From Ramichloridium luteum (Eukaryota > Ascomycota > Dothideomycetes > Mycosphaerellales > Dissoconiaceae): a DNA stretch of 64,000 nt. A program made the position numbers and the translations under genes. Positions 53,432 through 63,778 of this stretch are shown in pieces (within the stretch, counting starts at the first letter, position 1; each line of letters begins with the position of its first letter). The stretch is from the NCBI GenBank assembly GCA_002368545.1, contig MTSC01000034.1:124001-188000 (forward strand), written 5' to 3'. A model generated the notes under the pieces. It had not been told where the DNA came from and searched no databases. It was given only the letters and a program-made list of their open reading frames with translations.

Positions 53432-53833
53432 ATGCGTGACCAGGCCGAGCGCGCCGCCGTCCTTGCCGCCATGCGCGCCGCCCGACTGGCGCTCGAAGTC
53501 CGCGAGCACGAGCACCGACACGCGACAGATCCGCGCTTGCGTCGCTCCCTCGGCCGCAAAGTCGCCCGGGAACGCGCAGCGCTGGAACGCATGGAGCGGG
53601 AGGAGCGCGAGCTGCTAGCACGTGAGGCGGCAGAGGAGCAGCCGCAGCAAGATTCGATGTCCCACGGCGAAGGAGAGAAGGGCGGAGGAGAAGACGTGTC
53701 GAATGGTGGCCTTGCGGATGACGAGAACGGTGAGGTCGGGCGGGTGATTCGCAGGAGGGGAAGGATCTGTGAGGCGGGTTCGGCGGGCACATTGGACGAC
53801 CAGGGGTTTGCAGAGGGTCGTAGGGGGAACTGA
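53432..53833 (+). CDS. Small charged, probably helical protein (uncertain)
   Basis: A single exon of 133 residues. The first half is an Ala/Arg/Glu-rich amphipathic helix (RDQAERAAVLAAMRAARLAL, LGRKVARERAALERMEREE), as in coiled-coil proteins; the second half is Gly/Glu-rich and disordered. The strong bias to Arg, Ala and Glu and the GC-rich third positions argue for real coding, but the antisense strand is also open. No family recognised. Upstream exons cannot be excluded. Confidence 0.4.
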   Translation: MRDQAERAAVLAAMRAARLALEVREHEHRHATDPRLRRSLGRKVARERAALERMEREERELLAREAAEEQPQQDSMSHGEGEKGGGEDVSNGGLADDENGEVGRVIRRRGRICEAGSAGTLDDQGFAEGRRGN

Positions 53834-54524
53834 AAGAGTGAAAAGGGTTGGCATCGTGACGGTGACGGGTATTGAGGTGATCGATGAGGTTACTCTGCTG
53901 ATGATGGATGATTGAAACGGCCGGGCTGTAAGTCTTATTCACTGAAACGAGTCTGTCACGCGTGCGTTGACGTTTCTGAATACATTTCGATGGATGCGAA
54001 CAACAATTAATCATCTGATCTTTGTAGCATCACCGACGTGGTAACGCATGAAGAAGGGTACTGAGCTTCGTCAATCAACCATTCTTCAATCAAATCCCCA
54101 GATCCCGACTTGTACCAAAACAGCTAGATTGGTGATTCTGAAGCTCCTGGCAGATATCTTAGTTGGGCAATGGCGTCACAGAGGAGATGGCAATTCCTGA
54201 GGCTTGCCTTATCGATGCCTGATATCGAGAACAACTGTTCAATCTTTTTTATTTGCTTGTCAACAGCTCCTTACGAACCCTCTGTCAGATCAGGTTTTTT
54301 GTGCTGTGTCAGTTCACCGCATTCAGCCGTGATGCGTAAGATTACGGAAGGCCGGCGTTCCGAGTCGGCTCAGATGTAGCCTCCCTCTCTAAAGGATCGA
54401 CCACTGCATAAGCATCAGCATGTTTACGCGAGCTGAAGGATTGTGAGATTCGATTATTGTTGGTGCTAGCGATTCTTTCATCTTGCTTCTCAACTTATCA
54501 TCGCCATCCTTCACACCAGCCACC
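53834..54524. other. Intergenic region
   Basis: 690 bp; promoter of the SDR gene expected at its end. Nothing else seen. Confidence 0.4.
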
Positions 54525-55662
54525 ATGCCTTCATCACAGTCTCCGGTGCTCAGCCTTGATGGCTTGTTCCATCAATTGCAAGCCGCGTACGGCCTCTGGC
54601 GGACCGATGCCGTGCAGATCCCGACCGCCATTGTCGGCTCGCTCGGCCTAGCCGTCGCGCTCTACAAGGCCATCGCTACAGGCTACAACGTCTTCCTCAA
54701 GCCCTCGCAACTCCACAGGTACCGGCACTGTCCCGAGGGTTCGTGGGCGCTGGTGAGTTTTCCAACCCGTTGCCATCGCTTCGCTCGCATGTTAGACATA
54801 TATCGTGCCCTCGCTTACCCCCGCTCAGGTCACCGGCGCTACGGACGGCATCGGCCGCGGCTTCGCCGAGTCTCTCCTCGAGCGTGGCTTCAACGTCCTC
54901 CTCCACGGCCGGAACCCAGAGAAACTCGAGCGCGTGCGCGCTGAGCTCGCCGCCGCCTTTCCCACGCGGCGTCTCGCCACCGTCATCGCCGACGCATCAA
55001 CCCCGGACGACTCGTACCAGAAAGTCGCCGCGGCAGCGCAATCCCTGCCCAACGGCGGCAAGCTAACGGTGCTAATCAACAATGTCGGCGGCGTGCCGTT
55101 TGCGCGAGGGATCGCGCCGCACAGCGCGCTGGACCCGGCGACCGTCGACGGTATCCTGCACCTGAACGCCCGCTTCCCGACGCAGCTGACGCGCGCGCTG
55201 CTGCCGACGCTGTCGGCGCATGCGCCCGCGCTCGTGCTCTCGTGCAGTTCGCTCGCGGGTCTGCAGGCGATGCCGTACCTGGCGGTCTACGGCTCCACCA
55301 AGGCATACATTGACGGCTTTACGCGGGGTCTCCGGGCGGATCTGGCGGCGGCGAGGGTGCTGGCGGCGGCAGGGGATAAGTCGGCGCCGATTCCCGCGGC
55401 GGACGTCGAGGTCGTTGGCGCGTGGATTGGGAACGTGCTGTCTGGCGGCAATAAGACGGATGTGCCGTTCTTTACCATGACGAGCAAGCAATGTGCGGAT
55501 GCGTGCTTGGGCCGCGTCGGTAGCGGGCACGCACTCACGTTCCCAAGCTGGCGGGTTGCCATTATGTTGGCGTTGACGCAGGTGCTGCCGCAGAAAATGC
55601 AGGACGAAATTACCACGAAGTCAATGCAGGAGAGGTACTTGGATCAAGAAAAAAATGCATGA
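54525..55662 (+). CDS. Membrane-anchored SDR, very-long-chain 3-oxoacyl-CoA reductase-like
   Basis: Two exons, 54525..54752 and 54829..55662 (353 residues), GTGAGT donor and CAG acceptor in phase 0. A membrane segment at about 30-50 (IPTAIVGSLGLAVALYKAIA) precedes the Rossmann domain. Joining gives EGSWALVTGATDGIGRGFAE, with the TGxxxGxG loop at 78-85, NNVG at 160-163, the catalytic Ser at about 217 and Y230-x3-K234 (YGSTK). Organisation and anchor resemble HSD17B12/Ifa38, the ER ketoreductase of fatty-acid elongation. The sequence is clearly divergent from the Ifa38 consensus, so it may be a paralogue with another carbonyl substrate. The next gene, convergent, is a FAR-17a/AIG1 protein. Confidence 0.85.
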
Positions 55663-56117
55663 TTGTTTGGTGGCAGGAAAACGGGTTTGTGTAAATAAAA
55701 CTTTCATCACGGCCTGGACCGGCATGGCGTTACTCAACAGACTTTCCGCTTTAGATTTCATGATCATCATTTCTGGTCCTGCTAAAGACTTCGTCCTCGC
55801 GAAGATGCGAATTTCTGCCTGTGCACAGTATGCAGGCCAATCTGCTTTCTTGCAGCCACCCTGGGCTCATTTCCCCTTCGAAGCTTTATGCTCTAGCGGC
55901 GTCTCGTCCTTTCCTCAAACCGTTCCGTGAGTCGCTTCTCTTGGTCTCTTGAAAACCTCGCTTGGCATTGCCAAGTCCCATGTCGAAGTTGATGCGACTC
56001 ATGAAGGAGTCGCTCACTCACTGAGCTCGAACCGTGCGTCTCTTGGATCTCGGCAGAACGAGACCTGCTCTGTTCGCCGGTGTGCCTGATTTTGTAAGCT
56101 TCTGATCTAAGCTCGAC
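55663..56117. other. Convergent 3' intergenic region
   Basis: 455 bp between two 3' ends; nothing recognised. Confidence 0.4.
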
Positions 56118-57187
56118 TCATTCGCCCTTTACGTTGCCACTTCGCCCTTTGCGGGGATCACCGATGACCTCGTTCTTCAATCTGCCGTTCACGAGAGAGT
56201 ACAGCCACATCAGGAGAGCTGTGGCCAATGCCATAAGGAGAGCGGAGGATGCGAAGAGGCTATTGGAAGGTTATTGGTCAGTGAATGTCGCTGCGAGCGG
56301 TGTTCGTATGGTCCTGAAACATAAAGATGGTCCCGCAGTCTTCGAGGTCGTGCTATGAACCCGCCAAGGCACGAAATTCATGAGCACCCGTTCCGGTGTC
56401 TGTCATCCTCATACTGCTCTCAACTCATTCAACAAAAGTTGAAATCGACTTACCCAATCCGCTGCGTCGTGCTCAGCATAGAAAAAAGAGGGTAAGGGTA
56501 GAATTTATTGTAGTAGTAGCATTGCTCGATCCAGAACCAGTATCCGAACGCAATGGCTGCGCTCAGGCCGAAAGCGGGTAGAAAGGCGATGGTGTAGGGC
56601 GGCGAATAGAAGAGTAGATCAATCACGAGCGAGACAGCGGGAGCCAGGTGGAAGGTCATGTCGACTCGCAGGTCAAGCGGCGGGGCCCAGTCGTTCTCGA
56701 CAAGTTTGGGGTCGACCTACGTGGGTAGCATCCGTAGTCAGTTATGGTGTCCGCTACTTGATATCGTCCCAACTCACCACTCGGAGCCCCCAATATAGCA
56801 TCGTGATGAGGCATTCCATCGGCGCCGAGGCGACGCTCAGCAAGTTTTTAGCTCGAAAAAGGAAAGGTGAGAGTGTGATATCGGCCAGAAGGCCAACTAC
56901 GAAAGTCAATGTTGACAGGGTGAGACCGATGATGGTGAGGTATTGGAGGTGCCAGCCATATGAGTCGTTGCTAACAGAGTCGATGTCAGTATGAGCGCCG
57001 TGCATATGAAGCATTGTCGCGTGGTCATGACTTACACTGGGTTGGGATTGTTGATCAAATATGAATATGAGTAGAAGAATGAGGACAAGCCGAGCATGTG
57101 GACAAAGGCTGATGACCCTCGCGAAGGTGAAGGCAGCCTTTGTAGAGGATGACGCTTCAGAAGCCGTCTCGCTACGGCCATAGCCAT
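56118..57187 (-). CDS. FAR-17a/AIG1-like integral membrane protein
   Basis: Four exons: 57036..57187, 56778..56970, 56454..56716 and 56118..56259 (249 residues). The joined product starts MAMAVARRLLKRHPLQRL and continues SPSRGSSAFVHMLGLSSFFYS, LINNPNPV-NDSYGWHLQYLT, then helices IIGLTLSTLTFVVGLLADI, TMLYWGLRV-VDPKLVENDW. Next are the DMTFHLAPAVSLVIDLLFYSPPY loop and YPYPLFSMLSTTQRI-GLFAS, and the last helix ALLMALATALLMWLYS. Six helices, the N-D-S-Y-G-W and DxxxH-type region match the fungal branch of FAR-17a/AIG1. In animals the AIG1 group hydrolyses fatty acid esters of hydroxy fatty acids. Every junction phase fits (2, 0, 2). Confidence 0.87.
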
Positions 57188-57805
57188 TGCTGCTGGTGTA
57201 GAGCGACGAGGAGGGATCCGGAGAGGGTGACCGTGGCAGCGGTCTGTGGAACCCGGGTGGTAGTTTTCAGGAGCGCAGCTGCTGACGGATGTCTTGCCGC
57301 GAGGGTCGGTATTGTCGTGAGCAGAACGGACGGCGCAGTAGATTTACTAGGATCCGAAAGAATCGTGTGCGAGCGTGAGAATATAATGACGTCCAGCCAC
57401 GCGAATGCAAACGCAGATGCAAATGCCTGCGCCGCGTTGCGGCGTCGATCACATGCAGACAGCAAGGAAGTGAACGGGCCTAGAAAATCACTTGCATGGA
57501 CCCATCCCACGTCTGCGTTACATCATACCACAGCTGGTTCGCCAGCGTCGTCATTGGCTGAAGCGGACCCGTCCACCACGTGCAAGCTCACGGACGGAAG
57601 GGTCCGCGCCGCAGCCTCCTCCGCTTTCGGAGGAATACCCGATGGGATCTGTCATCGACTCAATTTAAAAATCTCATTACCAGAGTCTTATACTGCTGGT
57701 ATGGGTGTAAAACTTCGGCGACCCCGCTGACAATGCAATGCTCTACTCTGGTACAAGGGCAGCGCAACTGGGCCGTGCATGGGAGAAATTCGTACTCATT
57801 GACGG
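57188..57805. other. Intergenic region between the FAR-17a and SDR genes
   Basis: 620 bp. The plus-strand ORF across 57149..57730 is mostly antisense or random and is left out. Confidence 0.4.
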
Positions 57806-58898
57806 CTAGTCCTTGATCCTACCCATACCGTAGACGATGTCCTCTGCGTCAGCAAATGGAAACTCGTTCATCATTTCTCTCCAGAATCGCGCAGCGAGCT
57901 CGTCGCCGATCGTACCACTAGCGAGAGGCGCCATCCTGCCAAGTGTCAGCTGAAGTCCAAAGTTGGAAGCGTTGCTCGGCAACATACGGTGCGATGCTGT
58001 TGTCACTGAAGTATTGACCATGGCTGCTCTTGCCTTGCACCACCGCGGCATTGACGATCGGGCGAGAGCCAACTTCGCAAGTGCGCCCGATTGCACGTTT
58101 GTAGGCGCCAAAGATGAATCCAAGTAGTCCTGGGATGCCACGGTGCAGGCTCGACCCATAGCAGAGTCCAGGATTGGCAATGTTGACAACCACTTTGTCA
58201 GGGTCAACTCTGTTCCCGATCTCCTTGACGAAGAGCTCGAGAAGTAGCTTGGAGACGTAGTAACGCTCTAAGCCTTCGAAGTTGTTCTCGTCATCGAATG
58301 ATGGTAGCATCGGGTCCTCGAATCTCTGCGGGAAGGAAGCCCAATCGGCAACCTCGGACCCAACAATCGTGATCTTGCCAGGGCCGGATGGATTCCTCAT
58401 AACAGGCAAGAGTAGCAACGTCAACAAACAGGTAGACAAGACATTGATTTGAATTGTCTCCTCATGATTGGTCAGCGCATTTCGGGCAAATTGGAGATCG
58501 ACAACTCCGGCGTTGAGTATCACAAAATCTAGGCGAGGAAGCGAGCGACATCGATCGACGAAAGACACGATGCTATCGTATGATGCCATATCGAGCTGCC
58601 ATACAAAGACTTGTGTCTTCGGAAACTCAGACAATAAAGCTCTCTTGGCAGCTTCGCCTCGCTCTATGCTTCGTACAGCGAGAACCAGTTGTTGAGGTCC
58701 GAGACGGAGACAGTGACGACTCGCTTCGAAGCCAAGACCGACATTTGATCCCGTGATGATTCCTATCTGCCCTTCCAGGCTGTATCGATTGATGTCAATA
58801 GTATGGGGTGTCACAAACAGTTGTCGCTTGTAGAAACTGAGAGTACTTGCCAGAAATGCCATGGAATCCATGATGGATTGTGATATGAAACTCACCAT
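57806..58898 (-). CDS. Short-chain dehydrogenase/reductase (retinol-dehydrogenase-like)
   Basis: Two exons, 57988..58898 and 57806..57935 (346 residues), GTATGT donor and CAG acceptor in phase 2. The Rossmann domain is complete: GIITGSNVGLGFEASRH (TGxxxGxG at 49-56), VILNAGVVDLQ (NAG), IVGSEVADW with the catalytic Ser at about 181, and Y213-x3-K217 in ERYYVSKLLLE. A PG-type loop (NIANPGLCYGSSL) and a C-terminal helix region with FWREMMNEFPFADAEDIV follow. This is the fungal SDR group annotated as retinol dehydrogenase-like, often in secondary metabolism; the substrate is unknown. Another in-frame Met (58871, MDSMAFLAS) is an alternative start. Confidence 0.87.
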
Positions 58899-59625
58899 TC
58901 GCGAGCTGATACTAGCAGATACGGGTCTGATATCTCACAATCAGGCGAAGACAGAAGCAATGCATACTCGGCGGAAACACACCTCCGGTTGCTTGAACCA
59001 AGCGGCACGGTTTTCGCTCCGGTAGAACTGAAGACCGTCATCTCCGACGGACTTATTGAGAATACATTATGTCCGGACCATCTAGTCTTGCACCCCTGTA
59101 TAGGTCCTCGCTTCAGACTCCCACGGCTCAATCCTGGCTTTGATGAAGAAATAGACTACGCGATTCCATTGCACCGATGATTTCTTGGAATGATCGCCGA
59201 TGGATTTGTGACGCTTCAGTGGACATGTGAATGACTTCGAGCTGTTGATTAAATGCACAAAGGTGTTCCCTGGGAGACCGAATGCCTTGCTGGACGCTTG
59301 ATTCTGAAGACTCAACTTTGCATGCCCTATGATATTTGTTTCTTTCGATGCAAAATAATGGTCAATGTGTACCACTTGAAGAAACATCAGCCACTGGTTC
59401 GGCAAACGCTGGCGGCCGGGGGAGTGGTCGGAAGCTGACTAAGATGATCTTCATATAGGGATCCCCCGCCGACCAATCAGCAAAGATGTATGCTGACGAC
59501 GCGTGAGGCGGCTCCTGCTGGATGTGAAATGTAAAGTAGAGTTGGCTTGGATCTGTCGCTGTTCCTATCATCTCGAATCAACATTGGGGTTGGCTTGATA
59601 AGAGCCATTCGGTGCGACGGAATCG
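58899..59625. promoter_or_regulatory. Divergent promoter region SDR / YTP1
   Basis: 730 bp between start codons pointing apart. No individual element can be defended. Confidence 0.4.
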
Positions 59626-61140
59626 ATGCATCGACAACCCAAGATGTCCGAGTCCATCTTGAGAGCAGTCCCTCTGAGGGCGTGTGCAGTCGTACTCGCC
59701 ATCGCAGCACTCCCGTACACAGCGGCGCACGGCGGTCATGACGAGGTTCCGGACGGTGAGGCCATCTCACAAGAGCCCATGGACAGCACACTATGGGCAC
59801 ACATCCTCCTCCAAAGTGTCGCCTGGGGAATCATTTTCCCGACCGGCATGGTTCTGGGTCTGGTCAAGTCAAGATGGCATGTGCCCACACAAATTCTAGG
59901 AGCAGCGTTGGCGGTTGTTGGGTATTTCCTGGGACACGCGCACAAGGGGAGGCAATTTGGACCAAATGCACACGCGGGCTTCGCCAACTGGCTCATGCTC
60001 ATGCTGATTGTGCAAGGCACCCTGGGCATTTACTTGAAGCTACACATCGAACGAGGCTTCCTGGGCCACATACGAAGATGGCTAGTGAAGGGACATTCGA
60101 TCCTTGGAGGCATCATGCCGGTGGCTGCGTGGGTGCAGATGCTACTCGGCGGTATCGCTTCTCAGGGCTACTGCTACGCCGATCACATGGGCCAGTGTCT
60201 GGCGCACTTCATCATGGGTTCTGCATTCGTTGGTTATGGTATCGTCCTTACGATCCTTCTGCTGAATGGACAACCATTCCTTGCTCGCACTGGCCGTAGC
60301 CAGGAGTTCTGGGACAGCATTGTCATCAGTATCTGGGGTTGCATCAACACCTTCACAGAACACCACTGGGGTGACCCTTGGGTCAGGAACGACCTTCAAC
60401 ACACCAGCATGGGCATCATCTGGTGGGCTGCCGGTTTGGTCGGTATCTGGCTGTCGAGGGACCGACAGGGTCGTCCGAAGCGGAATCTCATTCCGGGCAT
60501 TGTCATCGCCATGACGGGCTGGGCCATGAGCTCGCACCCTCAAGACCTGCCCATTAGTACCATGATTCACACGGTCTTTGGCTACACGCTGATGGGTGCC
60601 GGTTTCTCGCGTATCATCGAAATCAGCTTTGTGCTCAAGGACAAAAACACGCTCGTTGGATCTGAAGGCGGCGATGTTGACAGCCAGATCAACAGCTTCC
60701 AATACATGCCCATCTTCCTGCTCTATGCCGGCGGTTTTATGTTCATGGGCGCAACTGAGGAGCAGATGAAGACCTTGGCTGAGAACCATGTAACACACGT
60801 TTCGTACACGCTAATCCTCTACAGCGTTTCTTTTCTACTTTTCCTCTGTGAGTATTTCCTCGTCATCGTGCCCTGGCGCCATATACTGATCCTAGATACA
60901 GTTGTTCTTATGCTTGTACATCTTTACTCGTCACTTTCACAAAGCTCATCCGTTCGCGCATCGAAAGATGGCGATGAGGAGCGTCCTAGCCAAAATGGCC
61001 ATATTGACACGGCCTCCGATCGGCAAGCTCATGATGCTCAGGAATTCGAGCTGGAGGGGCTCATGAGCGACGACGATGATGAGCGTGCCGAAGGAAAAGC
61101 AAATGGAAAGACGACAGGGGCGCCTGTACAGCTCAGGTAG
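59626..61140 (+). CDS. YTP1: YTP1-family membrane protein
   Basis: Reads as one open frame of 504 residues, or 486 if a 54-bp intron at 60848..60901 (GTGAGT...CAG) is removed. A cleavable signal (from MSESILRAVPLRACAVVL, Met at 59644) ends AAHGGHDE. Then come about ten helices: HILLQSVAWGIIFPTGMVLGL, FANWLMLMLIVQGTLGIYL, GHSILGGIMPVAAWVQML, the EHHWGDPWVRNDLQHTSMG loop and IIWWAAGLVGIWLS. A C-terminal acidic tail with LEGLMSDDDDE ends it. This is YTP1, with the DUF2427 cytochrome b561-like N-half and the YTP1 C-half; yeast Ytp1 is a membrane protein with respiratory-chain resemblance and unknown role. The spliced version joins SFLLFLF-VLMLVHLY, which looks like one helix. Confidence 0.88.
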   Translation: MHRQPKMSESILRAVPLRACAVVLAIAALPYTAAHGGHDEVPDGEAISQEPMDSTLWAHILLQSVAWGIIFPTGMVLGLVKSRWHVPTQILGAALAVVGYFLGHAHKGRQFGPNAHAGFANWLMLMLIVQGTLGIYLKLHIERGFLGHIRRWLVKGHSILGGIMPVAAWVQMLLGGIASQGYCYADHMGQCLAHFIMGSAFVGYGIVLTILLLNGQPFLARTGRSQEFWDSIVISIWGCINTFTEHHWGDPWVRNDLQHTSMGIIWWAAGLVGIWLSRDRQGRPKRNLIPGIVIAMTGWAMSSHPQDLPISTMIHTVFGYTLMGAGFSRIIEISFVLKDKNTLVGSEGGDVDSQINSFQYMPIFLLYAGGFMFMGATEEQMKTLAENHVTHVSYTLILYSVSFLLFLCEYFLVIVPWRHILILDTVVLMLVHLYSSLSQSSSVRASKDGDEERPSQNGHIDTASDRQAHDAQEFELEGLMSDDDDERAEGKANGKTTGAPVQLR

Positions 61141-61679
61141 CCATCAGGAACCAGCTAGTATCCATTCCAGTTGTACCTTTTGAATATTTTTCCATTCCAG
61201 TTTCGGCCCTTGTCGTCCGTGCATAAAGCCTCCAACGGATCCGTCCAGATAAACATGGGTAGACACCAGATGGTAACGTCTCGCAACTTCCGGCGCCACC
61301 ACCTACCTGGTCCATCCGAATGTTTCGTTACACCACGATAGACTGCCTGGGAGCACGTCGCCTTCACAGCAATAGGACAGACATCGTTCACCTACTTCCC
61401 CGCCATCCAGTGTAAGGTGACCTAGCTTCTCGTCAAAACGGATAACTAAACGGAAATTCGGCTGTGAGAGCATAGGTCATCTCCAAGAATCAGGTGGCAG
61501 ACCTCAGTAAACAAAGAATGACCTTCAATTAGCGCCCGTGCATCCTCAACAGGTGTGGCGCGTGCAGAGCATGTGAATATCATAGATGCCGCAAAGATGA
61601 TAGAAGTTCAATTCGCTATCGAACAAAGTCGTGCAGCACGTCAAGGGGTGTTGTTGAGCTTTCATCGTCGAAACTCGCA
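61141..61679. other. Intergenic region
   Basis: 540 bp with no supported feature. Confidence 0.4.
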
Positions 61680-62369
61680 ATGGATCGGGTTTGTACAGTA
61701 TCTCGAGGGAAGCCTTCTGGCTTCGACCATGGGAACAACTATTCAACTCCCACACCGCCCGAAAGGCACGATTCTTTCATGGGAAACGTTACGAGTGAGA
61801 TGACGTCCAGATCATTGCCCTCTGCCGATGAAACCCGACTCGCCCAGAGGACTGCCGATATTATGAGCCGCTACATCAAATCGTTCGAAACACACCGCAA
61901 TATCATTTTCGCCGTTGGTCACGGTTCACGAATGCTGAGCCGTTTATTCGTGGATGCTCTCGACCGCGCCACCCGTGCTCAAAAGTTACTCCATTGGATT
62001 CTTGCCAGCTCTCCGAGTAACAGCAGCTACGATCTCGAAGCATTCTCGAAGGAGTATAACATCCCGCCCGGACTTGCTCCGAAGTTCTCGGCATGCCAAC
62101 ACGCACCGCTGGCCGATCTCGTACTCACTCTGCAGGCGGCTATTCTCAGCCTGCAAGCTGCAATGGACGTTTATGGAGAGCTCTCGCGTCCAAGTCCAAG
62201 TCAGGAGCAGCGTGTCTATAATGCGTATGAGGCGTACACGGTCGGTGCCACCATCACACAGCAAGAATGTAAATGTGTTGCTTCGGACGATATGGAGGTC
62301 ACCGATCGTTTCTGGGACGCCATGTATGGATTGACAGCGCCATCGGTATGTGGGAACGATGTTAAATAG
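61680..62369 (+). CDS. Hypothetical protein, unknown function
   Basis: A single exon of 229 residues. The N-terminal about 50 residues are polar; the rest looks helical: DETRLAQRTADIMSRYIKSF, EAFSKEYNIPPGLAPKFSA, LADLVLTLQAAILSLQAAMD, ending CKCVASDDMEVTDRFWDA. Composition is protein-like and there is no signal peptide. It could be the 3' part of a longer gene with upstream exons, since no strong promoter is evident. It converges with the dCMP deaminase gene. Confidence 0.5.
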   Translation: MDRVCTVSRGKPSGFDHGNNYSTPTPPERHDSFMGNVTSEMTSRSLPSADETRLAQRTADIMSRYIKSFETHRNIIFAVGHGSRMLSRLFVDALDRATRAQKLLHWILASSPSNSSYDLEAFSKEYNIPPGLAPKFSACQHAPLADLVLTLQAAILSLQAAMDVYGELSRPSPSQEQRVYNAYEAYTVGATITQQECKCVASDDMEVTDRFWDAMYGLTAPSVCGNDVK

Positions 62370-62678
62370 GCATCTGTCGCTCACGCTCACAATGCCTAGG
62401 AAGGCGATGTCGAGCTCAAGCTCTGAGCGCTGAGATTGATGAGACCCAACGTCGCACACATCTGGCAATCGCAGACGCACCAGCACCTTCGCCTTGTGCT
62501 TTGATATGCCCGGGTAGCCCTGGCCCATTCTCAAGAGAACAATCAGGCATCGGCGGCACATATTGCGGGAAGTCTGACGCATCTTTGGATCATTCTGCGA
62601 AAAGAGGCATAGTGTTTACCGATGGAGCCCGACACTTCTTTTCAGCCACAGTCTTCTGCTTGCTCCCGGGCGACTGCT
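62370..62678. other. Convergent 3' intergenic region
   Basis: 310 bp. Short overlapping ORFs, none supported. Confidence 0.4.
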
Positions 62679-63778
62679 TCATGAGACTGCAGGCTCGTCC
62701 TGGACGAGGTTCACGAAGCCCTCTTTTGGCAGGGAGAACTGCCTCAAGTTTACTCCAGCTTCCTTGAAAATCTTGGCCGTTTGGTCATCCATGTAGTAAC
62801 TCTTGCTGAAAACTACCTCTGTTATTCCCACCTGCACAATTTTGATACTGCAAGTTAAGCACGGGCAGGTATTACAATAAAGTACTGCGCCGCCTCCGAC
62901 TCGCTCGCGACCTGCTTCGAGCAAGGCATTTTCCTCGGCATGGAGGCAGAGGCAGGTGCTTAGATCAGCGCCGCCGGAGCTTGGCCCGGTACTGCCGCGG
63001 CCATTGCAACGAGGACAACCGCCCTCGTTACAGTTCGTAATATTGCGCGGAGTGCCATTGTAGCCTGTGGACATGACTCGCTTCTCTCGGACCAGAACAC
63101 ATCCGACCTGACGGCGCATGCAATTACTTCTGCGGGCAGCCAATGACGCAAGTGTCATAAAGTAGTGGTCCCAAGTCGGACGTATACGGCTGTCGTCGGT
63201 CAAATCCAAGGCCTCCAGAGCGGATCGGAGCTTGCTGATGGATGAACTTGGATTGAGGAGCCGGATCTGAGCCTGGGAGGCCAGGCCTGCGAGACCTGAG
63301 GGTGCTGAATACATGTGCTCGTCACTCCTTACGACAAATTGTTCGAGTGTAGGTGGTGGGAGCGCAGCCTTGATGCATTTCTCACGGAACCGCTGCCATC
63401 GCACAGAAACAGGAGCATCGACATGAATCAGAATGAAGAATGGCCTATGTGCCAGCACGTCGACAACACTCTCGTCATGAATCGAGCTTGTTACAAAATT
63501 CTCCCGCCAGTGCTTGGTCGCGTAATCCAGGAGATCGTTCACAGTGGTAAATATTATGCCGTTATCCTCGTTGGAGCCAGGTACGTGGACATCTGAGGCC
63601 GACTTCTCGACACTGGGCGTTGCGGTCTCTCGCACGAGCGTTAACACCTGGAACTTGTGTTTCTCAACGAGATATTCGAGCACCGTGTGCTTGCCAGCAC
63701 AAATGCCTGTGACACGTCAGTCAGGTTGTCAACAACAAGCTTTTCCGTGACAATACCGCCGCAGATCCCAATTAGCAT
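62679..63778 (-). CDS. DCD1: Deoxycytidylate deaminase (DCD1)
   Basis: Two exons: 63757..63778 (22 nt, MLIGICG plus one base) and 62679..63706 (349 residues). The joined start MLIGICGGICAGKHTVLEYL forms a P-loop-like GxxxxGK motif in the N-terminal half, as in fungal dCMP deaminases that carry a kinase-like domain. The catalytic half has WDHYFMTLASLAARRSNCM, GCVLVREKRVMSTGYNGTP, CLHAEENALLEA (HAE zinc/proton-shuttle motif) and YCNTCPCLTCSIKIVQ (PCxxC zinc ligands). It makes dUMP for dTMP synthesis and is usually regulated by dCTP/dTTP. The donor is GTATTG (weak) and the acceptor CAG, but the phase and the restored P-loop support it. Confidence 0.93.

Noticed and set aside
53397..54014. 205-codon minus-strand ORF opposite the small charged protein
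   Set aside because: Pro/His/Arg-rich without structure; the plus-strand reading has a more protein-like helix.
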